A stretch of DNA of 6,056 bases from the NCBI GenBank assembly GCA_003446775.1, contig DMCH01000049.1, forward strand, positions 1 through 6,056, given 5' to 3'. Below are positions 1-6,056 of the stretch, one piece after another (within the stretch, counting starts at the first letter, position 1; each line of letters opens with the position of its first letter). The stretch is from Chloroflexota bacterium. GTDB taxonomy: Bacteria; Chloroflexota; Dormibacteria; Dormibacterales; Dormibacteraceae. The position numbers and the translations under genes were made by a program. Below the pieces are notes generated by a model. That model saw only the letters and a program-made list of their open reading frames with translations, did not search any database and had not been told where the DNA came from.

Positions 1-402
1 GTGCTCTCGGCGGTCGAGAACGTGGAGATCCCGCTCCTGCTCCAGAACCTCAACTCGCGCGACTCCCGGCGGCGCTCGCTGGAGATGCTGGAGACGCTAG
101 GCCTGGCGCACCGGGCCAACCACCGGCCCGACCAGCTCTCCGGCGGCGAGCAGCAGCGGGTGGCGGTGGCTCGGGCGCTGGTGCACAAGCCGGCGGTGGT
201 GTGGGCGGATGAGCCAACCGGCAACCTCGACACCGAGGTGACGCAGGTGATCGTGGAGCTGCTGGTGCGCATGAACAAGGACGGCCAGACGATCGTGCTC
301 GTGACCCACAACCCGCAGGTCGCCGAGCGCGCCCGGCGCACCGTACGCATGCGCGACGGCCGAATCGAGTCCGCGACAAAGGAGCTCGCGGGAGTCGTCT
401 GA
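1..402 (+). CDS. ABC transporter ATP-binding protein, LolD/MacB type (5'-truncated by window)
   Basis: This is the C-terminal 133 residues of a cytoplasmic ABC ATPase that would power the FtsX-type permeases encoded directly downstream. Visible motifs, numbered from the window edge, are the signature LSGGEQQR (46-53), Walker B ending in VVWADE with catalytic Glu71, the D-loop GNLD (74-77) and the H-loop His103 in LVTHN. The ADEPTGNLD form is typical of the LolD/MacB/FtsE group. Walker A and the Q-loop are missing because they lie before base 1; by family length about 90-100 residues are outside. The GTG at base 1 is therefore probably an internal Val codon (family pattern '..L-SA-VENVEIPLLL'), not the start. 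The stop TGA (400-402) overlaps the next ATG by one base, so the two genes are probably translationally coupled. Only 8 of 133 codons end in A or T, a stronger GC3 bias than in the permeases. The family call is firm; the substrate is unknown. Confidence 0.95.
   Translation: MLSAVENVEIPLLLQNLNSRDSRRRSLEMLETLGLAHRANHRPDQLSGGEQQRVAVARALVHKPAVVWADEPTGNLDTEVTQVIVELLVRMNKDGQTIVLVTHNPQVAERARRTVRMRDGRIESATKELAGVV
390..394 (+). promoter_or_regulatory. Probable ribosome-binding site for permease A
   Basis: GGGAG lies inside the last codons of the upstream ATPase gene, 7 nt before the ATG at 402, which is good Shine-Dalgarno spacing. A stronger-looking AAAGGAG at 378-384 is 17 nt away and probably too far. 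The site supports the ATG at 402 as the start of the permease. Confidence 0.55.
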
Positions 403-3218
403 TGAGTCTGGCCGCTGTGCTCATCGGCCTGTTCGTCCTCACGTATGGGGCGCTGGCCGTGATCGCGTCTCGGCGGCCTCTGTTGGCGCGGCTGGCTTAC
501 CGCGAGGCGGTCCGCAGGCCCCTGCAGTCGGTGTTGGTCGTGCTCGGCTTGATGATCGGCAGCGTCTCCATCGTCGCGCTCCAGGGGTCCGACGACTCGC
601 AGATTGCGACCGATGTGGAAACGGCGAATGTCGCGTGGGGCCGCGTTGACGTGACGGTCGATTCCAATGGCAGCTTCTTCGGTCCAGACATTGCGCCGCA
701 ACTGGCCATAGACCCGCGGCTGGCCCGCTCCCTGGCGGCGGCTCAGAACGGACTCGAGCTCGTCGCCTCGGTCGGCGATCTCGATCAGCGGCTTGGAAAG
801 CCCGCGGTCCGCATCATCGGGTTCGACCCGGCCACCCAGGGTGCATTTGGCGCCTACACGCTCGAAGACGGCACCAAGACTTACGGGCAGGATCTTGCTC
901 CAGGATCCGTCCTTGTTTCTCGGCGCCTGGCCGACGCCCTTGCAGCGCATAAAGGTGATCGCCTACAGCTGTCTTTCGGATCCAACCAGCAAGCAGCCGC
1001 CGGCGAAGTCATGGTGGCCGGCGTGGCCTTAGAGCAGGGACCGGGCGGAGCCGGCCTTCGCATGGCCCTGTTCGCTCCGCTCGCCACGGCTCAGAAGCTC
1101 ATTGGAACCGATCAGGTGAACATCATCCGAATCGCAGCCAAAGGGGATGGCAAGGCCGAGCTGGACAACGCCGCAGCTCTTGCGACAAACCTGCGCACCA
1201 CGGTCTCGGATGGGCTTGTCGTGCGAACAGGCAAGGCGGACGAAGTGGCCGCCGCCACTGATCTCTCGAACAACCGTGGATTCACGGTCGTGCTGAGCCT
1301 GGTCATCGTCCTCGCCAGCACGGCGCTGGTCGTCAACCTGATGCTGGGTTTGGCTGATGAGCGGAGGCCGCGTCTCGCGCTCGTCCGAGCCCTCGGCCTG
1401 ACGCGGACGGGACTCGTGCAGCTGGCCCTTTTCGAAGGTGCCTTCTACAGCCTCGCCGCGGCGATTGTGGGTGCGGTTCCAGGCTTTGTGCTCGCCTGGC
1501 TCGTGACGATGAATTTCGCGAACGCGACGAAGGACGCCTCAAGCGGAGCGTTGAATTCGCAAGACCTGATCCTCCGTTTCGCACCCTTGCCCGCGACTGT
1601 GCTGGCGTCGATCGCCGCGGCGTCGCTGATCACCCTCATAACGCTGTTTTTCACGTCTTTGCGGACCGCCGGACTCTCGATCTCCAGCGCCATCAAGAAC
1701 CTGCCGCCGCCCCCGGGAGAACACCGCCGGAGGCGATGGCAGACGTGGGCGCTGATGCTGCTTGCGATTGGTGGCTCCGCGGCGCTCGTCGGTGCCGGCA
1801 ATGGCGTGATCAGGTATGCCGGCGGTGTGGCTGTGATCGGTATAGCGGTTGGGCTTGCCCGTGGTCTTGTTTCCGATCGCGCACGCGCCAACATCCTGGG
1901 GATCGCGCTGGCCGTTTGGTCGGTGGCGTTCGCCCTCTCGTCCCTGTCGGGCGCGGGCTTCAGCACCGATGGCGCGATGGTCATCTTCTCGACCGCCTTC
2001 GGTGTTGTCTTCGGACTTTGCATCCTGGTGACCGCAAACATGAGGCTGCTCGAGACGCTCGCAGCCGCGCTCGGCCTGTCTGGGCGGGTTCGAGCGACAC
2101 TGCGGCCGCCCCTGGCTTATCTTTCGCGTCGACCCGTGCGGTCCGGCCTAGGCATTGGGGCATTCGCGGTGGTGCTCGGAATGCTGGCGTTCTACTACAG
2201 CCTGAGCGCGACGGTGCAACCGGACTACAACCGAGATACCGCCGGCTACGATGTGGCGGCGTTCTCGTCGGATACGCCGTCGATCACCGTCCCTGCCGAC
2301 CTACAACCACAGGTCACTCAGCAGACCCTCGTCACGACCCGTACCTACTTCGGGCCGCTTAGCTACCAACAGGCCAAGGTCTCAAACGGCTGGTTGCCGA
2401 CCTACGTGCCTTTATACGAGCTGACCGATGCGCAGCTTGCAGACCCGCCCGTCCGCCTGACGCAACGGGACCCGCGGTTCAAGAGCGACGCTGAGGTGTT
2501 CGCGGCGATGCGCGACGACCCCTCTCTCGTGCTCGCCAACAACTTCTACCAACCGACCGCCATAAGTCTCATCGGTCACGGCGGGCCAGTCACTTTTCAT
2601 GTCGCCGGAGAGTGGACGCCGGGTCCCCTGCTCGGCATGATCGGGTCGCAGAGGGCCTTCGCACCCTTCTCGGAGGTCCCCACCGGCAGCACCCTTCTCC
2701 TCAAGACCACCGGAGTCGACCCGGCCGCCTTTGCGGTCGCCATGCGTCGTGCTCTTTTCAGCGAAGGGGTTGACGCGGACTCCACGCGCCATCTCGTCTA
2801 TGTCCGCACCCAGTTCGGTCGGGACTTCGTCAACAACGTCGTGACGGTGACGCGGCTGGGCTTGATCGTCGGGGTGGCCGGTCTCGGCCTTTTGGTGCTG
2901 CGCGCACTGATCGAGCGGCGTCGCGTCATAGGACTGTTGAGAGCTCTCGGTTACCGGCCCCGCCAGGTGCTGACCGGCATGCTCGGAGAGGTGACGCTCA
3001 TGGCTACCGCTGGCATAGTCGTCGGCGTTGCCTCGGGAGCCGGGATGTGTTTCCTGTACCTGACGGTCGCTGTCTCGAGCACCGCGTGGGGGTTCGATGG
3101 GCCGGCCACGCTGGCCTCAATCGCAGGCGTGTATGCCGCCGTGTTGCTGGTGGCCTTCGTGCCCGCTCTTCGTGCTTCTCGGCTTGCGCCCTCCGAGGCG
3201 CTGAGGCTGGTGGACTGA
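402..3218 (+). CDS. FtsX-like ABC transporter permease A, two-domain, 938 aa
   Basis: Membrane subunit of a MacB/FtsX-superfamily ABC transporter, complete. Hydrophobic segments suggest 13 membrane helices at about 2-22, 41-61, 293-315, 341-370, 399-421, 448-466, 468-488, 496-515, 524-545, 580-604, 814-835, 862-890 and 902-924. Two large domains lie outside the membrane: about 63-290 (MacB-PCD-like, with WGRVD at 79-83 and IGFDP at 139-143) and about 605-812 (beginning near PDYNRDTAGYDV, 607-618). Each membrane module has the FtsX cytoplasmic-loop motif: RRPRLALVRALGLTR (321-335) and ERRRVIGLLRALG (838-850), followed by Glu345 and Glu863. The chain ends in the family-typical RLAPSEALRLVD. One chain thus carries both FtsX halves and probably forms a whole pseudo-dimeric membrane unit. 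Helices 6-9 and the arginine-rich linker after PPPPG (435-439) join the halves. The N-terminal helix precedes the usual first FtsX helix and implies an outside N-terminus. The start overlaps the ATPase stop. Substrate unknown; lipid, lipoprotein or peptide export are family precedents only. Confidence 0.93.
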   Translation: MSLAAVLIGLFVLTYGALAVIASRRPLLARLAYREAVRRPLQSVLVVLGLMIGSVSIVALQGSDDSQIATDVETANVAWGRVDVTVDSNGSFFGPDIAPQLAIDPRLARSLAAAQNGLELVASVGDLDQRLGKPAVRIIGFDPATQGAFGAYTLEDGTKTYGQDLAPGSVLVSRRLADALAAHKGDRLQLSFGSNQQAAAGEVMVAGVALEQGPGGAGLRMALFAPLATAQKLIGTDQVNIIRIAAKGDGKAELDNAAALATNLRTTVSDGLVVRTGKADEVAAATDLSNNRGFTVVLSLVIVLASTALVVNLMLGLADERRPRLALVRALGLTRTGLVQLALFEGAFYSLAAAIVGAVPGFVLAWLVTMNFANATKDASSGALNSQDLILRFAPLPATVLASIAAASLITLITLFFTSLRTAGLSISSAIKNLPPPPGEHRRRRWQTWALMLLAIGGSAALVGAGNGVIRYAGGVAVIGIAVGLARGLVSDRARANILGIALAVWSVAFALSSLSGAGFSTDGAMVIFSTAFGVVFGLCILVTANMRLLETLAAALGLSGRVRATLRPPLAYLSRRPVRSGLGIGAFAVVLGMLAFYYSLSATVQPDYNRDTAGYDVAAFSSDTPSITVPADLQPQVTQQTLVTTRTYFGPLSYQQAKVSNGWLPTYVPLYELTDAQLADPPVRLTQRDPRFKSDAEVFAAMRDDPSLVLANNFYQPTAISLIGHGGPVTFHVAGEWTPGPLLGMIGSQRAFAPFSEVPTGSTLLLKTTGVDPAAFAVAMRRALFSEGVDADSTRHLVYVRTQFGRDFVNNVVTVTRLGLIVGVAGLGLLVLRALIERRRVIGLLRALGYRPRQVLTGMLGEVTLMATAGIVVGVASGAGMCFLYLTVAVSSTAWGFDGPATLASIAGVYAAVLLVAFVPALRASRLAPSEALRLVD
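423..466 (+). repeat. 44-nt near-identical patch, copy 1 (permease A codons 8-22)
   Basis: This segment matches 3240-3283 at 43 of 44 bases; the one difference is ACG versus ACC for Thr14. Codons on both sides differ at most synonymous positions (4 of 6 in codons 2-7, 7 of 9 in codons 22-30), so the patch stands out at the DNA level, not only in protein. It encodes most of the N-terminal membrane helix. The outer ends can pair weakly (ATCGGCC at 423-429 with GGCCG and AT at 455-463, with a 2-nt bulge). Confidence 0.8.
3193..3211 (+). repeat. 19-nt shared 3'-end patch, copy 1
   Basis: CCGAGGCGCTGAGGCTGGT is identical to 5971-5989. In both genes it encodes most of the C-terminal EALRLVD and is followed by one differing base and then GACTGA. 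It sits just before the next gene's start in both cases. GAGG at 3203-3206 is 12 nt upstream of the ATG at 3219 and is the best Shine-Dalgarno candidate for permease B, though the spacing is long. Confidence 0.7.
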
Positions 3219-5996
3219 ATGTCCCTGGCTGCGGTGTTGATCGGCCTGTTCGTCCTCACCTATGGGGCGCTGGCCGTGATCGCATCGCGGCGACCCTTGC
3301 TTGCCCGGATGGCTTTCCGCGAAGTCGGGCGCCGGCCATGGCAATCCGCTTTGGTCGTGGCCGGCCTGACCGTCGGCACGAGCATGATCCTGATGTCGCT
3401 GGTCAACACCGACTCGATAGCCACGTCTCTAACTCAAGCCACCTACCAGTCATGGGGCCGGGTCGACTTGCTGGTTTCCGCCAATGGAGCCTTCTTCAGC
3501 CCCGATGTAGCGAGCGGTGTTGCTGGCTCCACTCAACTCCAGGACAAGGTTCGCGGCGTGCAGGCCGGAGTTGAGTTGGTCGGCGGCGCCGCCGACCTGG
3601 ATCGCAGGCTCGACAACCCGACTGTCCGATTGATCGGCTTCGACCCGTCCACTCAAACCGCCTTTGGTGCCTACGCCCTTGTAGATGGCCGCAGCACTTC
3701 AGGCCAGGACCTCGCGGTCGATGAGGTGCTCCTGTCCAGGTCATTGGCCGATTCGCTCCAGGCACGACTTGGCGACAGGATCCAGGTCGCCGCCAATGAG
3801 TTCACGCCTGTCACTTATAGGGTCGCCGGGATCGCCCGCTCTGAAGGACCCGGGGATTACGGCGGCCAACCTGCCGTCTTCGCCACACTCGCCGCCATAG
3901 ACGCGCTGACCGGGAGCGATCGAATCAACGTGATTCGCATCTCGGCTCTCGGCGACGGCAAGCAGGAGCTCGACAACAGCCAGGCCATTGCTCCCCAGAT
4001 AACGAACGCTCTAAGTCATCTGGAGTCGAATGTCGATCTCCGGGTGCGGACCGCCAAAGCCGATGACGTCAACGAGATCATCAACCTGGCTGCGCAAAAC
4101 GGCCCGATAACCCTCGTCTTGAGCTTCATCGTCGTGCTGGCCGGCATCGCGCTGGTGGTGAATCTCGCGTTGGCGCTGGCTGAAGAGCGCCGTCCGCAGC
4201 TCGCGGTCTTGAGAGCCCTGGGGTTGAGCCGCTCCGGTCTCGTCATCACAAGCGTTCTCGAAGGTGGGATTTACAGCCTGTGCGCCGCTGCCATAGGAAT
4301 CGTGCCAGGTATCGCTATGGCGTGGCTGCTTGTCTCGAAGGCGGGCCGGTGGATACCGGAGATCCACGAGAAGAATGCGACTGTATTGTTCGTGGACTCC
4401 GCCGAATCGATCGCCGTCGCAATTGCCATGGGAGCGCTGATCACGCTGATCACCTTGTTGATCGCTGCAATCAGGACCAGCAGGCTTGCAATCGCCTCAG
4501 CAGTACGCGCTCTACCTGATCCGCCTGCCAATCGAAGGCCCCGAGGATTACGAAACGCCGGAATCGTGGCCGGCGGGGTTGCCGGGCTCGCGGCTGCCGT
4601 ATTCGGCAACATCGACCTGAGACTGTTGGGAGGGCTTGCGTTGATCGCCGCGGTTGGACTGACGCTGCGTGGCTACATGTCGAACAGGGTGCGATCAACT
4701 CTGATCAGCATCGCCGCCGCGATGTGGGTGATCGGGCTCTACGCCCGTCCCAGTGCAATCGAATTAGTGAGCGACCCCTGGACGACGATCCTCGGGATCG
4801 TGTGTCTGTTGGGGGCACTTACAGCTCTCGTTGCGGTCAACATGCGAGTGGTCGAGAGATTCGTCCCACGAGTCCTCGTCGCCCAATTCACTCGACGTCC
4901 GGTGAGACTTGCGCTCGCGACCGGCGCGTTGGGCCTGGTGTTTTCCATGCTCTCGTTTATTGCAGCATTCCTTGCCAGTACCAACCCCGACTATGCAAGA
5001 GACACCGGGGGATACGACGTCAGTGTTTCATCGATGAGCGCTTCATCGATCACTCTAGCGTCTGGCCTGCAGTCAAAGGTCGCCGGCGAGATGGCTATCA
5101 GCACGGCGACGTACTTCGGCCCTGTCCGATCCTCGAGCTCGGATCGTGGGCCAGGACCTTTGACCTGGCATCAGCAATTGCTCCCTCTTTATGGGCTGAC
5201 CGACTCGCAGCTTGCGCAGGGCACGTTGCCCTTGATCGCGCGTGATGCGCGATTCTCGAGCGAGGCGGCCGTTTGGGCCGCCCTGAGGAATGATCCCAAT
5301 CTCGTCGTGTCTGGTGTGTATCAGCCGGGCACCGCCGTTGACCTCATCGGCAACAACGGTCCGGAGCAGAGGCAGGTGGTGGCCAGCTTCAGGCCGGGAT
5401 TTCTGCCTGGACTCGTAGGTTCGGCTCAGGCAGTCGCGCCGATCTCCTCCCGCGTCGCCGGCACAACTCTGCTCCTGCGCTTGAAGCCTGGTGTGGACGC
5501 GTCTTCGTTTGCACTGGACATCAGGCGATCCATGTTTCCAAGTGGAGTCGAAGCCTCCTCTGTCCGTGACCTTCTCGATCAAGGCGGTGCCCTCTTCAGA
5601 AACTTTGCGTCCGAAACCGAACTCATGTTGAGCGCCGGGCTCGCCGTCGGCGTGCTCAGCTTGGGGGTACTTGCGCTTCGCGCCGTGGTCGAACGGCGCC
5701 GTTGGATCGGACTGCTACGTGCGGTCGGGTTTCAGCCGCGGCATCTGCTGGGGGCGTTGATCGGTGAATCGGTGCTCACCGCGGCTGCCGGCCTAGCTGT
5801 TGGCGGAGCCTCTGGGCTGGTCTTTGGTTACCTCTTCATCGCTTCTGCTTACCCTGGAGGTGGGTTCGGATTCCAGGGTGGCAGCTTCGCTGTGGCTGCA
5901 GCTTTGGTTCTGGTCACAGCCGTGGCGGTGACTGCGGCGCCGGCGCTGGCCGTTGCCCGTATCGCACCCGCCGAGGCGCTGAGGCTGGTCGACTGA
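3219..5996 (+). CDS. FtsX-like ABC transporter permease B, two-domain, 925 aa
   Basis: Complete paralogue of the preceding permease, starting on the base after its stop codon. The same 13-helix plan is visible: about 2-22, 42-62, 296-320, 343-372, 398-419, 445-463, 467-484, 493-509, 522-541, 564-587, 803-822, 846-876 and 889-910. Extracytoplasmic domains span about 63-295 and 588-802. Shared landmarks are WGRVD (79-83), NGAFFSPD (89-96), IGFDP (139-143), PDYARDTGGYDV (590-601), the loop motifs ERRPQLAVLRALGLSR (323-338) and ERRRWIGLLRAVG (825-837), and the ending RIAPAEALRLVD. Residues 1-30 are identical to permease A, while residues 31-60 match at only 15 of 30. The inter-half linker (LPDPPANRRPRG) and the early part of the second outer domain (about 635-650) are the most divergent stretches. 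No frameshift or lost motif is seen, so both copies are probably functional. Codon bias is weaker than in the upstream ATPase: 22 of the first 100 codons end in A or T. Substrate unknown; it may share an ATPase with its paralogue or use the one encoded next. Confidence 0.93.
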   Translation: MSLAAVLIGLFVLTYGALAVIASRRPLLARMAFREVGRRPWQSALVVAGLTVGTSMILMSLVNTDSIATSLTQATYQSWGRVDLLVSANGAFFSPDVASGVAGSTQLQDKVRGVQAGVELVGGAADLDRRLDNPTVRLIGFDPSTQTAFGAYALVDGRSTSGQDLAVDEVLLSRSLADSLQARLGDRIQVAANEFTPVTYRVAGIARSEGPGDYGGQPAVFATLAAIDALTGSDRINVIRISALGDGKQELDNSQAIAPQITNALSHLESNVDLRVRTAKADDVNEIINLAAQNGPITLVLSFIVVLAGIALVVNLALALAEERRPQLAVLRALGLSRSGLVITSVLEGGIYSLCAAAIGIVPGIAMAWLLVSKAGRWIPEIHEKNATVLFVDSAESIAVAIAMGALITLITLLIAAIRTSRLAIASAVRALPDPPANRRPRGLRNAGIVAGGVAGLAAAVFGNIDLRLLGGLALIAAVGLTLRGYMSNRVRSTLISIAAAMWVIGLYARPSAIELVSDPWTTILGIVCLLGALTALVAVNMRVVERFVPRVLVAQFTRRPVRLALATGALGLVFSMLSFIAAFLASTNPDYARDTGGYDVSVSSMSASSITLASGLQSKVAGEMAISTATYFGPVRSSSSDRGPGPLTWHQQLLPLYGLTDSQLAQGTLPLIARDARFSSEAAVWAALRNDPNLVVSGVYQPGTAVDLIGNNGPEQRQVVASFRPGFLPGLVGSAQAVAPISSRVAGTTLLLRLKPGVDASSFALDIRRSMFPSGVEASSVRDLLDQGGALFRNFASETELMLSAGLAVGVLSLGVLALRAVVERRRWIGLLRAVGFQPRHLLGALIGESVLTAAAGLAVGGASGLVFGYLFIASAYPGGGFGFQGGSFAVAAALVLVTAVAVTAAPALAVARIAPAEALRLVD
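3240..3283 (+). repeat. 44-nt near-identical patch, copy 2 (permease B codons 8-22)
   Basis: Counterpart of 423-466, with one mismatch (ACC instead of ACG for Thr14), in the same reading frame and at the same distance (21 nt) from the ATG. The possible weak pairing of its ends (3240-3246 with 3272-3280) is preserved, as expected from identity. Confidence 0.8.
5971..5989 (+). repeat. 19-nt shared 3'-end patch, copy 2
   Basis: Identical to 3193-3211 and in the same frame, encoding the EALRLVD end of permease B. GAGG at 5981-5984 is 13 nt before the ATG at 5998 and is the only evident Shine-Dalgarno candidate for the second ATPase gene. Confidence 0.7.
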
Positions 5997-5997
5997 G

Positions 5998-6056
5998 ATG
6001 TCCGCAGACTCCATCGTCCAGGCCCGCCGCTTGCGCAAGGTCTACCGGGGCGCCAA
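5998..6056 (+). CDS. ABC transporter ATP-binding protein, N-terminal fragment (cut by window end)
   Basis: An ATG one base after the permease B stop (TGAGATG) opens a frame that runs to the window edge and reads MSADSIVQARRLRKVYRGA. This is the usual opening of LolD/MacB-type ATPases: a short lead, a first beta strand (IVQARRLRKVY), and an aromatic A-loop residue, here Tyr16, that stacks on the adenine of ATP. Walker A would follow about 20-25 residues later, outside the window. Eighteen of the 19 complete codons end in G or C, like the upstream ATPase gene and unlike the permeases. The tight spacing makes it the next gene of the same operon. The call rests on 19 residues, so the family is likely but not proven. 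Confidence 0.8.
   Translation, partial: MSADSIVQARRLRKVYRGA

Noticed and set aside
1..3. GTG at base 1 as the true start of the first gene
   Set aside because: The protein would lack Walker A and the Q-loop, and the opening residues match the middle of LolD-type ATPases; the gene is cut by the window edge.
1704..1720. C/G-rich run as a possible internal terminator
   Set aside because: It is in-frame coding for the polyproline linker, with no stable hairpin followed by a T-run.
1445..2041. Reverse-strand 198-codon open frame
   Set aside because: It lies wholly inside permease A, whose protein shows clear family motifs; long antisense frames are common in GC-rich coding DNA and the product has no recognisable domain.
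1736..2362. Plus-strand 208-codon open frame in another frame
   Set aside because: Out-of-frame shadow of permease A; arginine- and cysteine-rich composition with no motifs, and no frameshift signal in the main gene.
2951..3259. Reverse-strand frames beginning MRTNRP both here and at 50-442, suggesting a repeated small gene
   Set aside because: The shared start is just the complement of the 44-nt patch in the two permease genes; the sequences diverge at once after it.
4437..4453. Tandem CTGATCAC units as a possible operator
   Set aside because: They encode the membrane stretch LITLIT in frame inside permease B and are explained by codon use.
5073..5582. Reverse-strand 169-codon open frame
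   Set aside because: Antisense to the second outer domain of permease B, with low-complexity charged composition and no domain recognised.

Overview
The window is wall-to-wall coding DNA on the plus strand. It reads as part of one operon for MacB/LolCDE/FtsX-type ABC transporters, in the order ATPase (5' end cut off by the window), permease A, permease B, ATPase (only its first 19 codons in the window). Gene junctions are 1-nt overlap (TGATG at 400-404), 0 nt (TGAATG at 3216-3221) and 1 nt (TGAGATG at 5994-6000). There is no room for an internal promoter or terminator, and the whole unit is probably co-transcribed and translationally coupled.

The DNA is GC-rich with strong G/C preference at third codon positions, which suggests a high-GC bacterium. 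Actinomycetota, Chloroflexota or a related soil or environmental lineage would fit, but nothing here fixes the taxon. No RNA gene, mobile element, CRISPR array or integration site was seen.

Region by region: 1-402 is the C-terminal part of a LolD/MacB-type ATPase (signature motif, Walker B, D-loop, H-loop). 402-3218 and 3219-5996 are two long paralogous permeases of 938 and 925 residues. Each has two large extracytoplasmic domains and two FtsX-type membrane modules in one chain, so each probably supplies a complete pseudo-symmetric membrane half of a transporter. 5998-6056 opens a second ATPase gene. The substrate cannot be read from the sequence; family precedents include lipoprotein release, peptide or antibiotic efflux and cell-envelope control.

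The permeases look like an old tandem duplication. They are identical over residues 1-30 and then drop at once to about half identity. Inside that region a 44-nt patch (423-466 and 3240-3283) differs at one base, although the synonymous codons on both sides of it are largely scrambled. A second shared patch, 19 nt at the 3' end of both genes, lies just upstream of the next start codon and may double as its ribosome-binding region. These nucleotide-level patches, the extra N-terminal helix and the ATPase-permease-permease-ATPase order are the points most worth a second look. I did not find evidence of a wholly new system.
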